Shown here: positions 54,454 to 62,693 of the stretch, one piece after another | Layout: every line of letters begins with the position of its first letter | Numbering within the stretch: position 1 is the stretch's first letter | Assembly: GCF_003855255.1 (NCBI RefSeq) | Contig: NZ_CP034072.1 | Span: 3,572,298 to 3,636,297 of the forward strand | Length of the DNA: 64,000 bases | Reading direction: 5' to 3' | Source of the DNA: Mycolicibacterium nivoides | GTDB lineage: Bacteria; Actinomycetota; Actinomycetes; Mycobacteriales; Mycobacteriaceae | Notes under the pieces: generated by a model | Seen by the model: only the letters and a program-made list of their open reading frames with translations | Told to the model about the DNA's origin: nothing | The model's database searches: none | Program-made: the position numbers and the translations under genes

Positions 54454-56742
54454 TTAGCGCACCGCCACCGCCTTAGGTACCGGCGCGACCTGAACCCACC
54501 TATCGGCAGGGGCCACCAGCACGGACCTATCCGAATCGCCAACCACAACCACGCGCTCAACCTCAGGCACACCAACAATGCGGTACTCGCCCCCAGCGCT
54601 AATCAGGCGCAGCTCGCCCTTAACCTCCACTAAGCGCGGATTCTCAGGCACAACCGCGTGCCGATCATGGAAAGGCACCACCACAATTTCGCGGACTGAG
54701 CCGAAGTAAACCGACGCGTTAGCGACCAGCTCCAAAATGGCATCAATGCCGAAGCTCGCGGACAGCTCGCCGTCCGTGACAGCACTAAGCGACAGGTTCG
54801 CGTCCACATACTGCGTCCGCTGCATCGCCGCCGTAGTCGTCACAACCACAGCCAGCCCCGAGCCAGCGACCGGCCCCGACGAAGCGTCTGCCGTGCCGAT
54901 TACCGCCACAGCCAAGTCCGCATCCGTAAGAGCGTCCCGCTCCGCGACCGCGACGAACGTTGCGTTAACCACCAGGTTCGCCCGCACCGCGCCCTCGTAA
55001 AGCATCGCCGCCGTAGGCGACACGATGACCTCAAGATCAGCGCCCACGTCCTGGCCCTGCGACATTTCGCCCGAAGGCGTAACCCCGACCGCTAGCGACC
55101 CGCCAATCCCCTGCAACTGGGAAAGTTCCGCCCACATGTCAGCGACCACCGGCAACTCCGCGTCGGCCACACTGAACTCCGTAACGTCAGCCCAGGTGTC
55201 CGCAGTGAGGGACAGCACCGCAATTCCGTTCAGGGTTTTCATGCCCGAAGCCGTGAAAGCCACGTCTAGGAACAAATCGGCGTTAGTCACCGCGTCATAC
55301 CGGGCCACGTCATCTGGGACGGCAGAGAGGCTAAGAGACGCCTCTATGGCTTGCCCATGCGAAACCACCGACACCGGAGCTGCGCTGATATCCAACGACG
55401 CCTGAGCAACAGCAAGCAGCGTTGCAGCCGCCTCCGTAGAAACCACCAACGCAAGCGAAGCCTGGCCGTCATAGTCGACACCGACGCGATACGCGTAGAA
55501 GAACACCCGACCGGCCCCGCCAGGGCCACCAGGCGAACCAGTGCCGAACAGGACACCGCCGCCACCCTCGCCACCGCCGCCGGGAGCATTACCCGTCGTA
55601 CCGGTGCCGCTTGGGTTGCTCGATGTGCCAGCCTGCGCACCACCCGTATACGTCTGCCCGTTAAAGACCCGGTTACCCGGCGACTTGCCATACGTTGTGC
55701 TGCCACCGGCAGGGTTAGTGCCCGAACCGCCCGACCCTCCGGCAGCGGAAACGCTTAGCCCAGAAGCTACGGCGGTCGACGCATTGCCACCACCACCGGA
55801 GCCGTTACCTGAACCGCCAGCCGTACCGCCAGTACCGACAACACCCGTAATCTGCGTGACACCCGACGGGATATCAACACCGCGCTTAACCGTCAACGAC
55901 TGCCACGTACCGGCGCTACCGCCCTGGCCATCGCCGTTACCAACGTTAGCGCCGCCAGCACCACCGCCACCGCCACCAATCGCAATGACATCGACATGGG
56001 TAGCCCACGACGGAATGTCATACGTATAAGCGCCCGTAGTCGAGAACGTCGCTAACTCGCCAGGGTTCTCCGGCTCGCCGCCCTCCGCAGGCAATAGGCG
56101 AACCGCAGCCGCCGCATACTGGTCACCCGAAGTGGTACGCGTCCCACTGAACGCAACCAACGACGCACCCGGCGCATCGCCGAAAACTCCGTAAGCACCG
56201 CCGCCAGAATCAGTAGCGTTAACAATCTGCCGCTGCGTGCCACCGCCGGTAGCCGACCAACTGGTAACCGTGCCCAAGAGAGTCACGAAAGCCTGAGCGA
56301 CAACCTCACCCACCGCTGCCGAGACCGTCATTCCCAGCCCGGCCCCCGAGCCAGTCCCGTAAGTCGCAGTCGCGGCCCCGAAGCTCGCCACCCCGGTATA
56401 CGACATAGCCGCCGCTCGCAGCGACCACGTGATATTTGTCTTAGAGAACGCGACAGTCTGCACGCCAGTAGGCGGGTTAAGCATCCCGAAGAACGCCACG
56501 CCGCCGAAAGTGCCTGCGTTAGTACCGATATGGCCCAACAGCGTCATAGCCGAACCGCCGTAGGTACAGGTCAAGCCCTCTGAGTCGCCATTGCCCCAAG
56601 GCTGTTCATTGCTTGGCCCGCACCCGCCGACGACCATAACGATTACAGCCCGGTTAGAGCCGTTAGCCGTATGCGTAACAGAAGCGGTCCGCCCAGAAGT
56701 GGCGATGTTCCCAACAGTGGCCGCGTTGAACGCGATAGCCAT
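54454..56742 (-). CDS. Phage tail protein with glycine-rich domain
   Basis: 762 aa. The N-terminal about 230 residues resemble phage tail proteins with Trp/Gly strands (MTLLGHIGTNAGTFGGVAFFGM). Next comes a glycine-rich fibre segment (GGGGGAGGANVGNGDGQGG and more, about 265-400), then repeated beta segments with Ala-Asp-Leu pattern (about 430-700; DAVTNADLFLDVAF, NAVTD-style), a likely fibre shaft of about seven repeats. Probably a side-fibre or adhesin. Confidence 0.7.
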   Translation of the reverse strand: MAIAFNAATVGNIATSGRTASVTHTANGSNRAVIVMVVGGCGPSNEQPWGNGDSEGLTCTYGGSAMTLLGHIGTNAGTFGGVAFFGMLNPPTGVQTVAFSKTNITWSLRAAAMSYTGVASFGAATATYGTGSGAGLGMTVSAAVGEVVAQAFVTLLGTVTSWSATGGGTQRQIVNATDSGGGAYGVFGDAPGASLVAFSGTRTTSGDQYAAAAVRLLPAEGGEPENPGELATFSTTGAYTYDIPSWATHVDVIAIGGGGGGAGGANVGNGDGQGGSAGTWQSLTVKRGVDIPSGVTQITGVVGTGGTAGGSGNGSGGGGNASTAVASGLSVSAAGGSGGSGTNPAGGSTTYGKSPGNRVFNGQTYTGGAQAGTSSNPSGTGTTGNAPGGGGEGGGGVLFGTGSPGGPGGAGRVFFYAYRVGVDYDGQASLALVVSTEAAATLLAVAQASLDISAAPVSVVSHGQAIEASLSLSAVPDDVARYDAVTNADLFLDVAFTASGMKTLNGIAVLSLTADTWADVTEFSVADAELPVVADMWAELSQLQGIGGSLAVGVTPSGEMSQGQDVGADLEVIVSPTAAMLYEGAVRANLVVNATFVAVAERDALTDADLAVAVIGTADASSGPVAGSGLAVVVTTTAAMQRTQYVDANLSLSAVTDGELSASFGIDAILELVANASVYFGSVREIVVVPFHDRHAVVPENPRLVEVKGELRLISAGGEYRIVGVPEVERVVVVGDSDRSVLVAPADRWVQVAPVPKAVAVR

Positions 56743-57129
56743 TTAAGCCGCCAAAGCGCCCAGCGACAGCCCGCACGTAGTAAGCGTCAACGTGTCGCCC
56801 GACTGCACGTTCTTAGACGCAGCCAGCACCGCAGACCACAGAAAGTTCCCACCAGTCGACGCGTCCCACACGCTGATATGCGTAATCGTCTCCGTGGCCG
56901 TCATCGTCCACGATGGGTTAGTGCCCGTAAGCGCGATAGCGCCAGAAGCCGGAGCCGCGAAAGTCGCAAGCGCCCGCGTCGTTACCGCCGAAAGGTTAGC
57001 CGTTCCAGCCCCGCCAGGATCGCCCTTATGTAGCTGAATATAAATGCCAGTAGGCGCAGTGAAAGCCGTACCCCGCAGGATGCCAAGCCACTTATTCGCC
57101 AGGTTGACCGTGTGAATCCCGACCGTCAT
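56743..57129 (-). CDS. Phage tail/virion protein
   Basis: 128 aa. MTVGIHTVNLANKWLGILRG then IYIQLHKGDPGGAGTANLS and ITHISVWDASTGGNFLWSAVL, the pattern of small actinophage virion proteins (LHxGDPG). Function not established. It begins inside the 3' end of the tiny gene at 57092. Confidence 0.65.
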   Translation of the reverse strand: MTVGIHTVNLANKWLGILRGTAFTAPTGIYIQLHKGDPGGAGTANLSAVTTRALATFAAPASGAIALTGTNPSWTMTATETITHISVWDASTGGNFLWSAVLAASKNVQSGDTLTLTTCGLSLGALAA

Positions 57130-57214
57130 TACCGTCCTCCATATTTAGTTGTGTATTAGCCGGAGTGACCTCCGCAGTGGCATAAGCCACCAGAGTGAAA
57201 ACCGGGTTCGTCAC
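57092..57214 (-). CDS. Tiny phage protein, 40 aa, overlapping its neighbour
   Basis: 40 residues from GTG (VTNPVFTLVAYATAEVTPAN). AAGGAGAAGTA sits 5 bases before the GTG, a near-ideal ribosome site; the GTG shares a base with the preceding TAG. The last 38 bp overlap the next gene in another frame, so it may be partly a regulatory translation. Confidence 0.45.
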   Translation of the reverse strand: MTNPVFTLVAYATAEVTPANTQLNMEDGNDGRDSHGQPGE

Positions 57215-57489
57215 TACTTCTCCTTAATCTCAATCGTGATCGACCGGTCACCCTCGCGCCCGCCATTAGTAACCACATGCACGCTAATGTCGTAACGCTG
57301 GCCCGCAGCGCCACCAGAAACCCAAATGGTCGTAGAACTAACCGTGAAAGACGTGGAATCAACCGTGATCCCAGAAGCCGGAGTAGCCGCAACTTCGGTG
57401 ATCGTGTCACCCTCAGCCAGCCACTCCGACCAATCAATCGTGTAGTCCAAAACCTCATCTGGGTCTTGCGTGAACTTCTTAAGCGACAC
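57214..57489 (-). CDS. Phage tail-associated protein, Ig-like
   Basis: 91 aa. TQDPDEVLDYTIDWSEWLAEGDTITEVAATPASG and VSGGAAGQRYDISVHVVTNGGREGDRSITIEIKE: the well-known phage domain that starts Y-x-x-D-W..WL and ends in beta strands, seen in many siphovirus head-tail or baseplate small proteins. Specific role unknown. Confidence 0.65.
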   Translation of the reverse strand: MSLKKFTQDPDEVLDYTIDWSEWLAEGDTITEVAATPASGITVDSTSFTVSSTTIWVSGGAAGQRYDISVHVVTNGGREGDRSITIEIKEK

Positions 57490-57649
57490 TTAGCCCCCCT
57501 TTCTCAGCCCTCGCGCGCTTAAGGGTGGCTTCGGCAATCTGCTGACGAACCTCTGCACTCGCGGAAAGAATCGGTTCCTTAATGGACGGCTTCTGCGGCA
57601 CATCATCGGGAACCGCCTCCGTGCCCTTATCCGGCACGTAAACACCCAT
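57479..57649 (-). CDS. Small phage protein
   Basis: 56 aa from MGVYVPDKGTEAVPDD, ending with a helical basic segment (AEATLKRARAEKGG). The start at 57649 follows the TAA of the upstream tail gene by 5 bp. It overlaps the next gene by 11 bp. Unknown function. Confidence 0.55.
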   Translation of the reverse strand: MGVYVPDKGTEAVPDDVPQKPSIKEPILSASAEVRQQIAEATLKRARAEKGGLSVA

Positions 57650-57654
57650 CTTGC

Positions 57655-59451
57655 TTAGTTGTCCTGAATCACCCAATTGTCTACCTGCCCCCCATTAACG
57701 CCACTAACGCGCTGAATCTGAATCTGGAAATACCGGAACTGGACACCCTTATCTAGCAAGTTGCCACTGTCGGTCCACGACAGCCCGATAGGCTGATCGT
57801 TAAGCAGAACGTTGTACGTCTTAGATGCCGGGTCATACGTAAACGTGTACCTACCCGCGTTATTGACCCTGAGCACTTGCGCGCGCACCGTCACCGTCGT
57901 GCCGATCAAAGTCTGAATAGACACACCAGTAGTGCCAATTGCCAGCACCGCAGACACGTTGTTATTGCGACCACCAGCGCACATGAAATACACCTGGCCC
58001 GTACCGCCAAGGTTTGAAACCTCAGCCGTTAGCTTGAACTTGTCCGTAGCCAACGGATGGATATACAAAGCCTGCTGGAAACCGTTAGTCGTCCCGCCGT
58101 ACGTCAGCTTGTTAGCCGCAATGACTAGATCGCCGTTATCCGTCTTGCTGTGGTTCCACAAGTAGCCCAGCTCAGGACGGTTAAAGTCATCTGCCCACGT
58201 CCGAGCCTCAGGGATATCGGACTCCTCAGCCGCCAGCATCAGCCACGGCGTAATACCCGACGTGGAGATAATCGCAGCCGCCTCCGCAGCCGTGTAGGTC
58301 GTCTTATTCGTGTCCGTCGCGCTCGTGGTCTCCCACTGAATCTCCGGAACACCAGTGCCCCACGCAAGGCCACGCAAACGCGGCACGACGTTAGGGCTCG
58401 ACGTGTTCTTAATCCGCAGCAGGTACCGCTCGCCCCGGCGCGCAACGATCCGGAAGTCCGTCCACTGCAACACCAGAAGCTTGCTTGAACCGGTGATGTT
58501 CGCCGAAATGTCCGTCTGCGTCAGCCGTTCCAAGCTGCCGCCCGGCTGCTCCCGGTAGACCTCGAAATAGACCGTCCCGGCAGGAACCGGCGTCGTGTCC
58601 GAGAAGATCACCATGCCGAACTTGGAGAACACCGTATCCTCAGCCGCCGTGACGAACCCGCCCAAGCTGCCGTTCTGCTCACACGCCCAAAACGGCGCGA
58701 TAGCGTAAGCGTCATCAGTCGACCCACGAATCTCATGCGAGTGCGCAGTGCCCGCCGTAGCAGGCCCCACCGTCTCCGCATAGACCGTGAAATCCGAATG
58801 CAGGATCGCCGGATACGTCACCGCCGAAATCGGGTAAGCCGACGCCCACGCGGGTTGCCGCTGCACCGAACTCGTAGACGAAATCGTTAGGTTCTGCTGA
58901 ACAATCTGATCAGTCTCAACACCCTCGCGGTAACCCGTAAGGATCGACACCAGATCAGCAATCCCAGCACCCACCAACGGGATACCCCGAATAGCGCCAA
59001 TGATGCCTTCGATAACCGCCTGGATCGTGCTGTTAATGCCGTTAAGCGCACTCTGTAGGCCCGACACAAGCGTCTGCGGGATAGACCCGATCACCGACGC
59101 CGCGTTGTTCCACAGATCGTCCACCAGGTCAGCCAGCCAGCCCAACGCGTTACCAACGTCGGTCACGACGCCCGTAATGAAGCTCGAAAGCGTGGCTAAC
59201 GTCCCATTGGCAGCGCCAGTGATGGCCTGAATGATCTGCTCAAGGAAATTGCTTAGCGTCTGAAAGCCGCCCATGATCGTGTTAAAGAAAAACGTCATGG
59301 CCGGAGACAGCGGATTACCCGCGTCCTGAATCGCCGCCCGGTGCTCAGCTTCTACGTTAGCCTGCGTCCGCTGCGCGAGCGCAGTGACCGTGTTCTGAAC
59401 TACATACTTCGGGTCGTCTAGACCAGCATTACCACTAGGTAGACCCGCCAT
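57655..59451 (-). CDS. Phage minor tail protein
   Basis: 598 aa. The N-terminal about 200 residues are hydrophobic helical (AMTFFFNTIMGGFQTLSNFLEQII and related), probably a membrane-active or baseplate-hub segment. The rest is beta-rich with repeated adhesin-like blocks, ending with a carbohydrate-binding-like region (WADDFNRPELGYLWNHSKTDNG; TGQVYFMCAGGRNNN). Position after the Gp37-like gene supports minor tail function. Confidence 0.7.
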   Translation of the reverse strand: MAGLPSGNAGLDDPKYVVQNTVTALAQRTQANVEAEHRAAIQDAGNPLSPAMTFFFNTIMGGFQTLSNFLEQIIQAITGAANGTLATLSSFITGVVTDVGNALGWLADLVDDLWNNAASVIGSIPQTLVSGLQSALNGINSTIQAVIEGIIGAIRGIPLVGAGIADLVSILTGYREGVETDQIVQQNLTISSTSSVQRQPAWASAYPISAVTYPAILHSDFTVYAETVGPATAGTAHSHEIRGSTDDAYAIAPFWACEQNGSLGGFVTAAEDTVFSKFGMVIFSDTTPVPAGTVYFEVYREQPGGSLERLTQTDISANITGSSKLLVLQWTDFRIVARRGERYLLRIKNTSSPNVVPRLRGLAWGTGVPEIQWETTSATDTNKTTYTAAEAAAIISTSGITPWLMLAAEESDIPEARTWADDFNRPELGYLWNHSKTDNGDLVIAANKLTYGGTTNGFQQALYIHPLATDKFKLTAEVSNLGGTGQVYFMCAGGRNNNVSAVLAIGTTGVSIQTLIGTTVTVRAQVLRVNNAGRYTFTYDPASKTYNVLLNDQPIGLSWTDSGNLLDKGVQFRYFQIQIQRVSGVNGGQVDNWVIQDN

Positions 59452-59932
59452 CGACCGCCTCCGCTTCCGGAGTTACCTCCCGGTCCTCGCGCTCAGCCAA
59501 ACGGCTCTCCATGCGCGACCGCGCCTCATTAAGGCGCTCGATCTTGCTAAGCAAGTCCTTAGTCGCTTCCTCAAGCGCTTCCTGGTGCTTCTCGGGAGTC
59601 ACCGCCGCGACCTTCGCCGCGATCTGCGGGAACTCCTCAACCGCCATCTGAGCAACATCGTCCAAAATGTCCTCAGGCTTGATATCCGTAGTGCCCCACG
59701 CCTCAAAGTTGCGCGTCGGCCCGGTCCGAGGACTAACCCACTTAGTCTGCTTATCCTCATGCCAACGGAAACCGAAATCCCAAAGCATCTGCGACAAGCC
59801 CCCGAAGCACTTAGCGGGAATCAAAGGCTGATTCGGGTAACGCTCGCCGCGAGGGTCAGGTACCCCCGCAGCGAACGCCCACGCCGCAAACTGTTCCGGA
59901 TTTTCCATGTCGCAATCGTTCTGCGATAGCAT
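59435..59932 (-). CDS. DUF2744-like phage protein
   Basis: 165 aa. DPRGERYPNQPLIPAKCFGGLSQMLWDFGFRWHEDKQTKWV fits DUF2744, a family found among actinophage minor tail genes. The C-terminal half is a coiled coil (ALEEATKDLLSKIERLNEARSRMESRLAE). It overlaps the next gene by 17 bp. Confidence 0.7.
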   Translation of the reverse strand: MLSQNDCDMENPEQFAAWAFAAGVPDPRGERYPNQPLIPAKCFGGLSQMLWDFGFRWHEDKQTKWVSPRTGPTRNFEAWGTTDIKPEDILDDVAQMAVEEFPQIAAKVAAVTPEKHQEALEEATKDLLSKIERLNEARSRMESRLAEREDREVTPEAEAVDGGST

Positions 59933-59956
59933 TACTTATCTCCCCCTAAGCTGGCG

Positions 59957-61690
59957 TTAACCCTGAACAAGGTGAACGCCAACGTTGTTAATTGCATCTA
60001 GGAACTTCTTTGAAAGCCGCGCCAGCCGCTCGCCGATGCTCATATTCCGCTGCGACTTACCAGCCTTAATGACCCACGCATACGGCTGCCCATCGCCGGA
60101 GTTATCCCACTCCGCGACCATTTCCTCGACCTGGTTAACCCAAACGATGTCCTGCACGCCCGGCGAATCCACCGTCGTACCAATCCGGTGGCCTACATCG
60201 AAATGCAGGCCAGGAATAGCCCAGGAATCATGCAGCGCCACCAGGTGCGTCGTCTCCGACTTGCCGACCAGGAACCCGCCACGCAGTGCGCTAAGCGCAG
60301 CCAGGGACCAAGAGTTATTCTCGGCACCGGCCTGGTACAGCTCCCAGTAGTGCATCCAGCCAAGCGCGTTAGCTCGCCCAGTGTTCTTCCATTGCAGCCA
60401 GGCCGCGATGGTTCCCACCAGGAACGGCATAATCACGTCCGCCGCGATACTGCCCAAGCCGGAGAACCCAGCCAACAGGAAATAGCCAATGAGCGCGCCA
60501 GTCGTCTCAATGATCAGCTTTGCAATGGCGTCCGCCGCCGGGTTATCACCACCCACAACAACGGATACGTTCTTAGACGGACCCCACGACATATCGGACG
60601 ACGTAATCGGCGTCCACTCGCTATCACGGATAACTAGCCACGGCTGCTTAGCGATAGTGCCCAACCAGCCGGACTGGTAATACTCGTCCGGATGCAGAGT
60701 CGAGTCCTCCCCGACCTGGTTAAACACGTCCTCAACGAACCCGCCGCCATACGTGATCAGGGACCGCGCGAAACCGTCAATGACCGTCCCCGATAGGAAC
60801 GTGCCGTCGAAAGCGTGCGCGTTAGAGTTATCGACAACCTCGAATACAAGCGCGCCATTCTTAACGCGCGTGCCGTCCGCAATGCCCATCAGGCCGTCTG
60901 CGACCTCGCCATCGTCCGTTAGGACTCGGCGGTAATTCATCGTGAGCTGGCAATCGTCCAGCGCATCAGCGATAACCGCGTCCACCGGATTCATACGTGC
61001 AGACAGGAACGTCCACATAGACGAGTCGTCCACCAGCCACGGCGAACCCTTGATATGAACCTGCCAATCGGACCAATCAAGAATCTGGTCCCACTCCTCA
61101 GGATCAAACGGGTCGTCTGGCAATTCCCAAAGGTTCCCCTCGACCCTTAGCAGGTTAAGGAGAATAAGCATCGAGATAGCCCACTTACTAGGGCCAGCCA
61201 GCATGAACATGCGTGGAAACTGAAATACCGGAATCGGCAGGAACGGATTAGGAGGACACAGCAGGTATTGCAAATACGTCAGGTCATCCTGGAACGTCAT
61301 TTCAAAATACTTTGCGCCGTCCTCAGTGGTCTTAATGTTCCACTTATCCAGCAACCCAGACCAGCGCTTAGCGCCACCGTAAAAATCAACCGTGATCATT
61401 ACGTTCTTCTGGTAACGCTCATCCTGCGGCAACCGCTTAAGGAACAGAGCGATGTAATGATCGTCTCGAATTTGCAACACGCCCTGCGTGGCCGTGTTGT
61501 TCTTAAATGGGAACGAACCCTTAATGGTGTCCGTAAAGTCGACCCGCCCGACACAGACAGCGCCATGACTATTCTCAGGATCGTTAATCCAAATACGGAT
61601 TAGCGGGTGCGCCTTCCGCATCGACTCGTGCCGACCACGGTAGTAATCGCAAGACTTGTCAATATCCCAAAGGTCACTGTCCTGCCACAT
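59957..61690 (-). CDS. Gp37-like phage minor tail / baseplate hub protein
   Basis: 577 aa. Markers of the siphovirus ReqiPepy6 Gp37-like family: HESMRKAHPLIRIWINDPE and IKGSFPFKNNTATQGVLQIRDDHYIALFLKRLP, then MNYRRVLTDDGEVADGLMGIADGTRVKNGALVFEVVDNSN. It probably forms the baseplate hub near the tail tip, after the Dit-like protein encoded upstream. Confidence 0.75.
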   Translation of the reverse strand: MWQDSDLWDIDKSCDYYRGRHESMRKAHPLIRIWINDPENSHGAVCVGRVDFTDTIKGSFPFKNNTATQGVLQIRDDHYIALFLKRLPQDERYQKNVMITVDFYGGAKRWSGLLDKWNIKTTEDGAKYFEMTFQDDLTYLQYLLCPPNPFLPIPVFQFPRMFMLAGPSKWAISMLILLNLLRVEGNLWELPDDPFDPEEWDQILDWSDWQVHIKGSPWLVDDSSMWTFLSARMNPVDAVIADALDDCQLTMNYRRVLTDDGEVADGLMGIADGTRVKNGALVFEVVDNSNAHAFDGTFLSGTVIDGFARSLITYGGGFVEDVFNQVGEDSTLHPDEYYQSGWLGTIAKQPWLVIRDSEWTPITSSDMSWGPSKNVSVVVGGDNPAADAIAKLIIETTGALIGYFLLAGFSGLGSIAADVIMPFLVGTIAAWLQWKNTGRANALGWMHYWELYQAGAENNSWSLAALSALRGGFLVGKSETTHLVALHDSWAIPGLHFDVGHRIGTTVDSPGVQDIVWVNQVEEMVAEWDNSGDGQPYAWVIKAGKSQRNMSIGERLARLSKKFLDAINNVGVHLVQG

Positions 61691-62605
61691 TTAGTACCCC
61701 GTCCGAATCACATGCGGACGCGACCACGGACGCGAATACCACTTAGGGACAGTTAGCTTGAAAGCGCCGCCGTTCTCAGAACCCGGCTCAGTCGGCTTAG
61801 CCTTGAACCCGACCGGCAGCTCTCCGCTCTTACCCGGCATCAGCGGGTACAGCAGATCGTTGCCCTTCCACCTGTGCTGAACAGGCGCGTCGTTAGCGGC
61901 CACAATCGTCTGGACGCGCGGGTCTGAATCAACCGTGATGCTCTCGCCCTGCTTAAGCTCAGGCAGCACCAGCGTTCGGCCACGGTCCATTTCGCCGCGC
62001 GCAAACATGTCGTTTTCCCACGAGAAGTCAGGAATGGTCCACGTACCAGGCGCAGTGAACGTCCACCGCAGCCACACCGGCACATCGCCGTTATTGGCGA
62101 CAAACACCGTCGTGCGGTCCGCAAGGTTCGGCGTTTTCCAAATGAAAACGTCCGGCTCGCTCACCCAATACGGGAACTCAGCGACCGTCGTCATCATCAC
62201 TTCGCAGTCGCCCGTAAGGAACGGGTCTTTCGCGCCGTACGCCTTAGGTTCCTCTAGAAGCCGAAGCTTAAGGTTCCTAATGCCATCGGAAGTTTCGACA
62301 GTTAGCGTGCATTCCTGGTCGTAATCCCATGCCCATCGCCAACGGGAATCGACCGTGGCCCACGTATCGGGGTCCCATCCCTCATGCCCAACCTGGACAG
62401 AGAAAATGACCTCGCGCCGACGCACACGCTTACCGGCGTACTGCTCACCAAAAGGGCCGGGCGTCCACAAAGTCTTAACCGGCGCATCAATAAGATTCTG
62501 GACATTCGGGGAAAGGGTTACGCCCTCTCGACCCGCGCCAGCGCCCGACAAGCACCAGGTAGAACCATCCCGACCCGTCAAAGTAATCTTGACGTAATCG
62601 CTCAC
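61691..62605 (-). CDS. Phage distal-tail-type minor tail protein
   Basis: 304 aa. Early pattern: LTGRDGSTWCLSGAGAGREGVTLSPNVQNLIDAPVKTLWTPGPFGEQYAGK, then RREVIFSVQVGHEGW and CEVMMTTVAEFPYWV. This is the first minor tail gene after the tape measure in actinophages, equivalent in position to Dit. The stop is immediately followed by the ATG of the hub gene. Confidence 0.75.
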   Translation of the reverse strand: MSDYVKITLTGRDGSTWCLSGAGAGREGVTLSPNVQNLIDAPVKTLWTPGPFGEQYAGKRVRRREVIFSVQVGHEGWDPDTWATVDSRWRWAWDYDQECTLTVETSDGIRNLKLRLLEEPKAYGAKDPFLTGDCEVMMTTVAEFPYWVSEPDVFIWKTPNLADRTTVFVANNGDVPVWLRWTFTAPGTWTIPDFSWENDMFARGEMDRGRTLVLPELKQGESITVDSDPRVQTIVAANDAPVQHRWKGNDLLYPLMPGKSGELPVGFKAKPTEPGSENGGAFKLTVPKWYSRPWSRPHVIRTGY

Positions 62606-62630
62606 TATTCAGTTGTCTTTCTAACGGGAA

Positions 62631-62675
62631 AGCCCCGCCCGGCCACCGGAGTAGTACCGGCATTCGAGCGGGGCT
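62631..62675 (-). terminator. Hairpin between tape measure and tail genes
   Basis: AGCCCCGC/GCGGGGCT stem around a 29-nt loop that itself can pair (CCGG elements). On the minus strand TTTCCC follows. Probably attenuates transcription between the tape measure gene and the tail operon. Confidence 0.5.
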
Positions 62676-62693
62676 AACCCGTCGTTAGAGTGT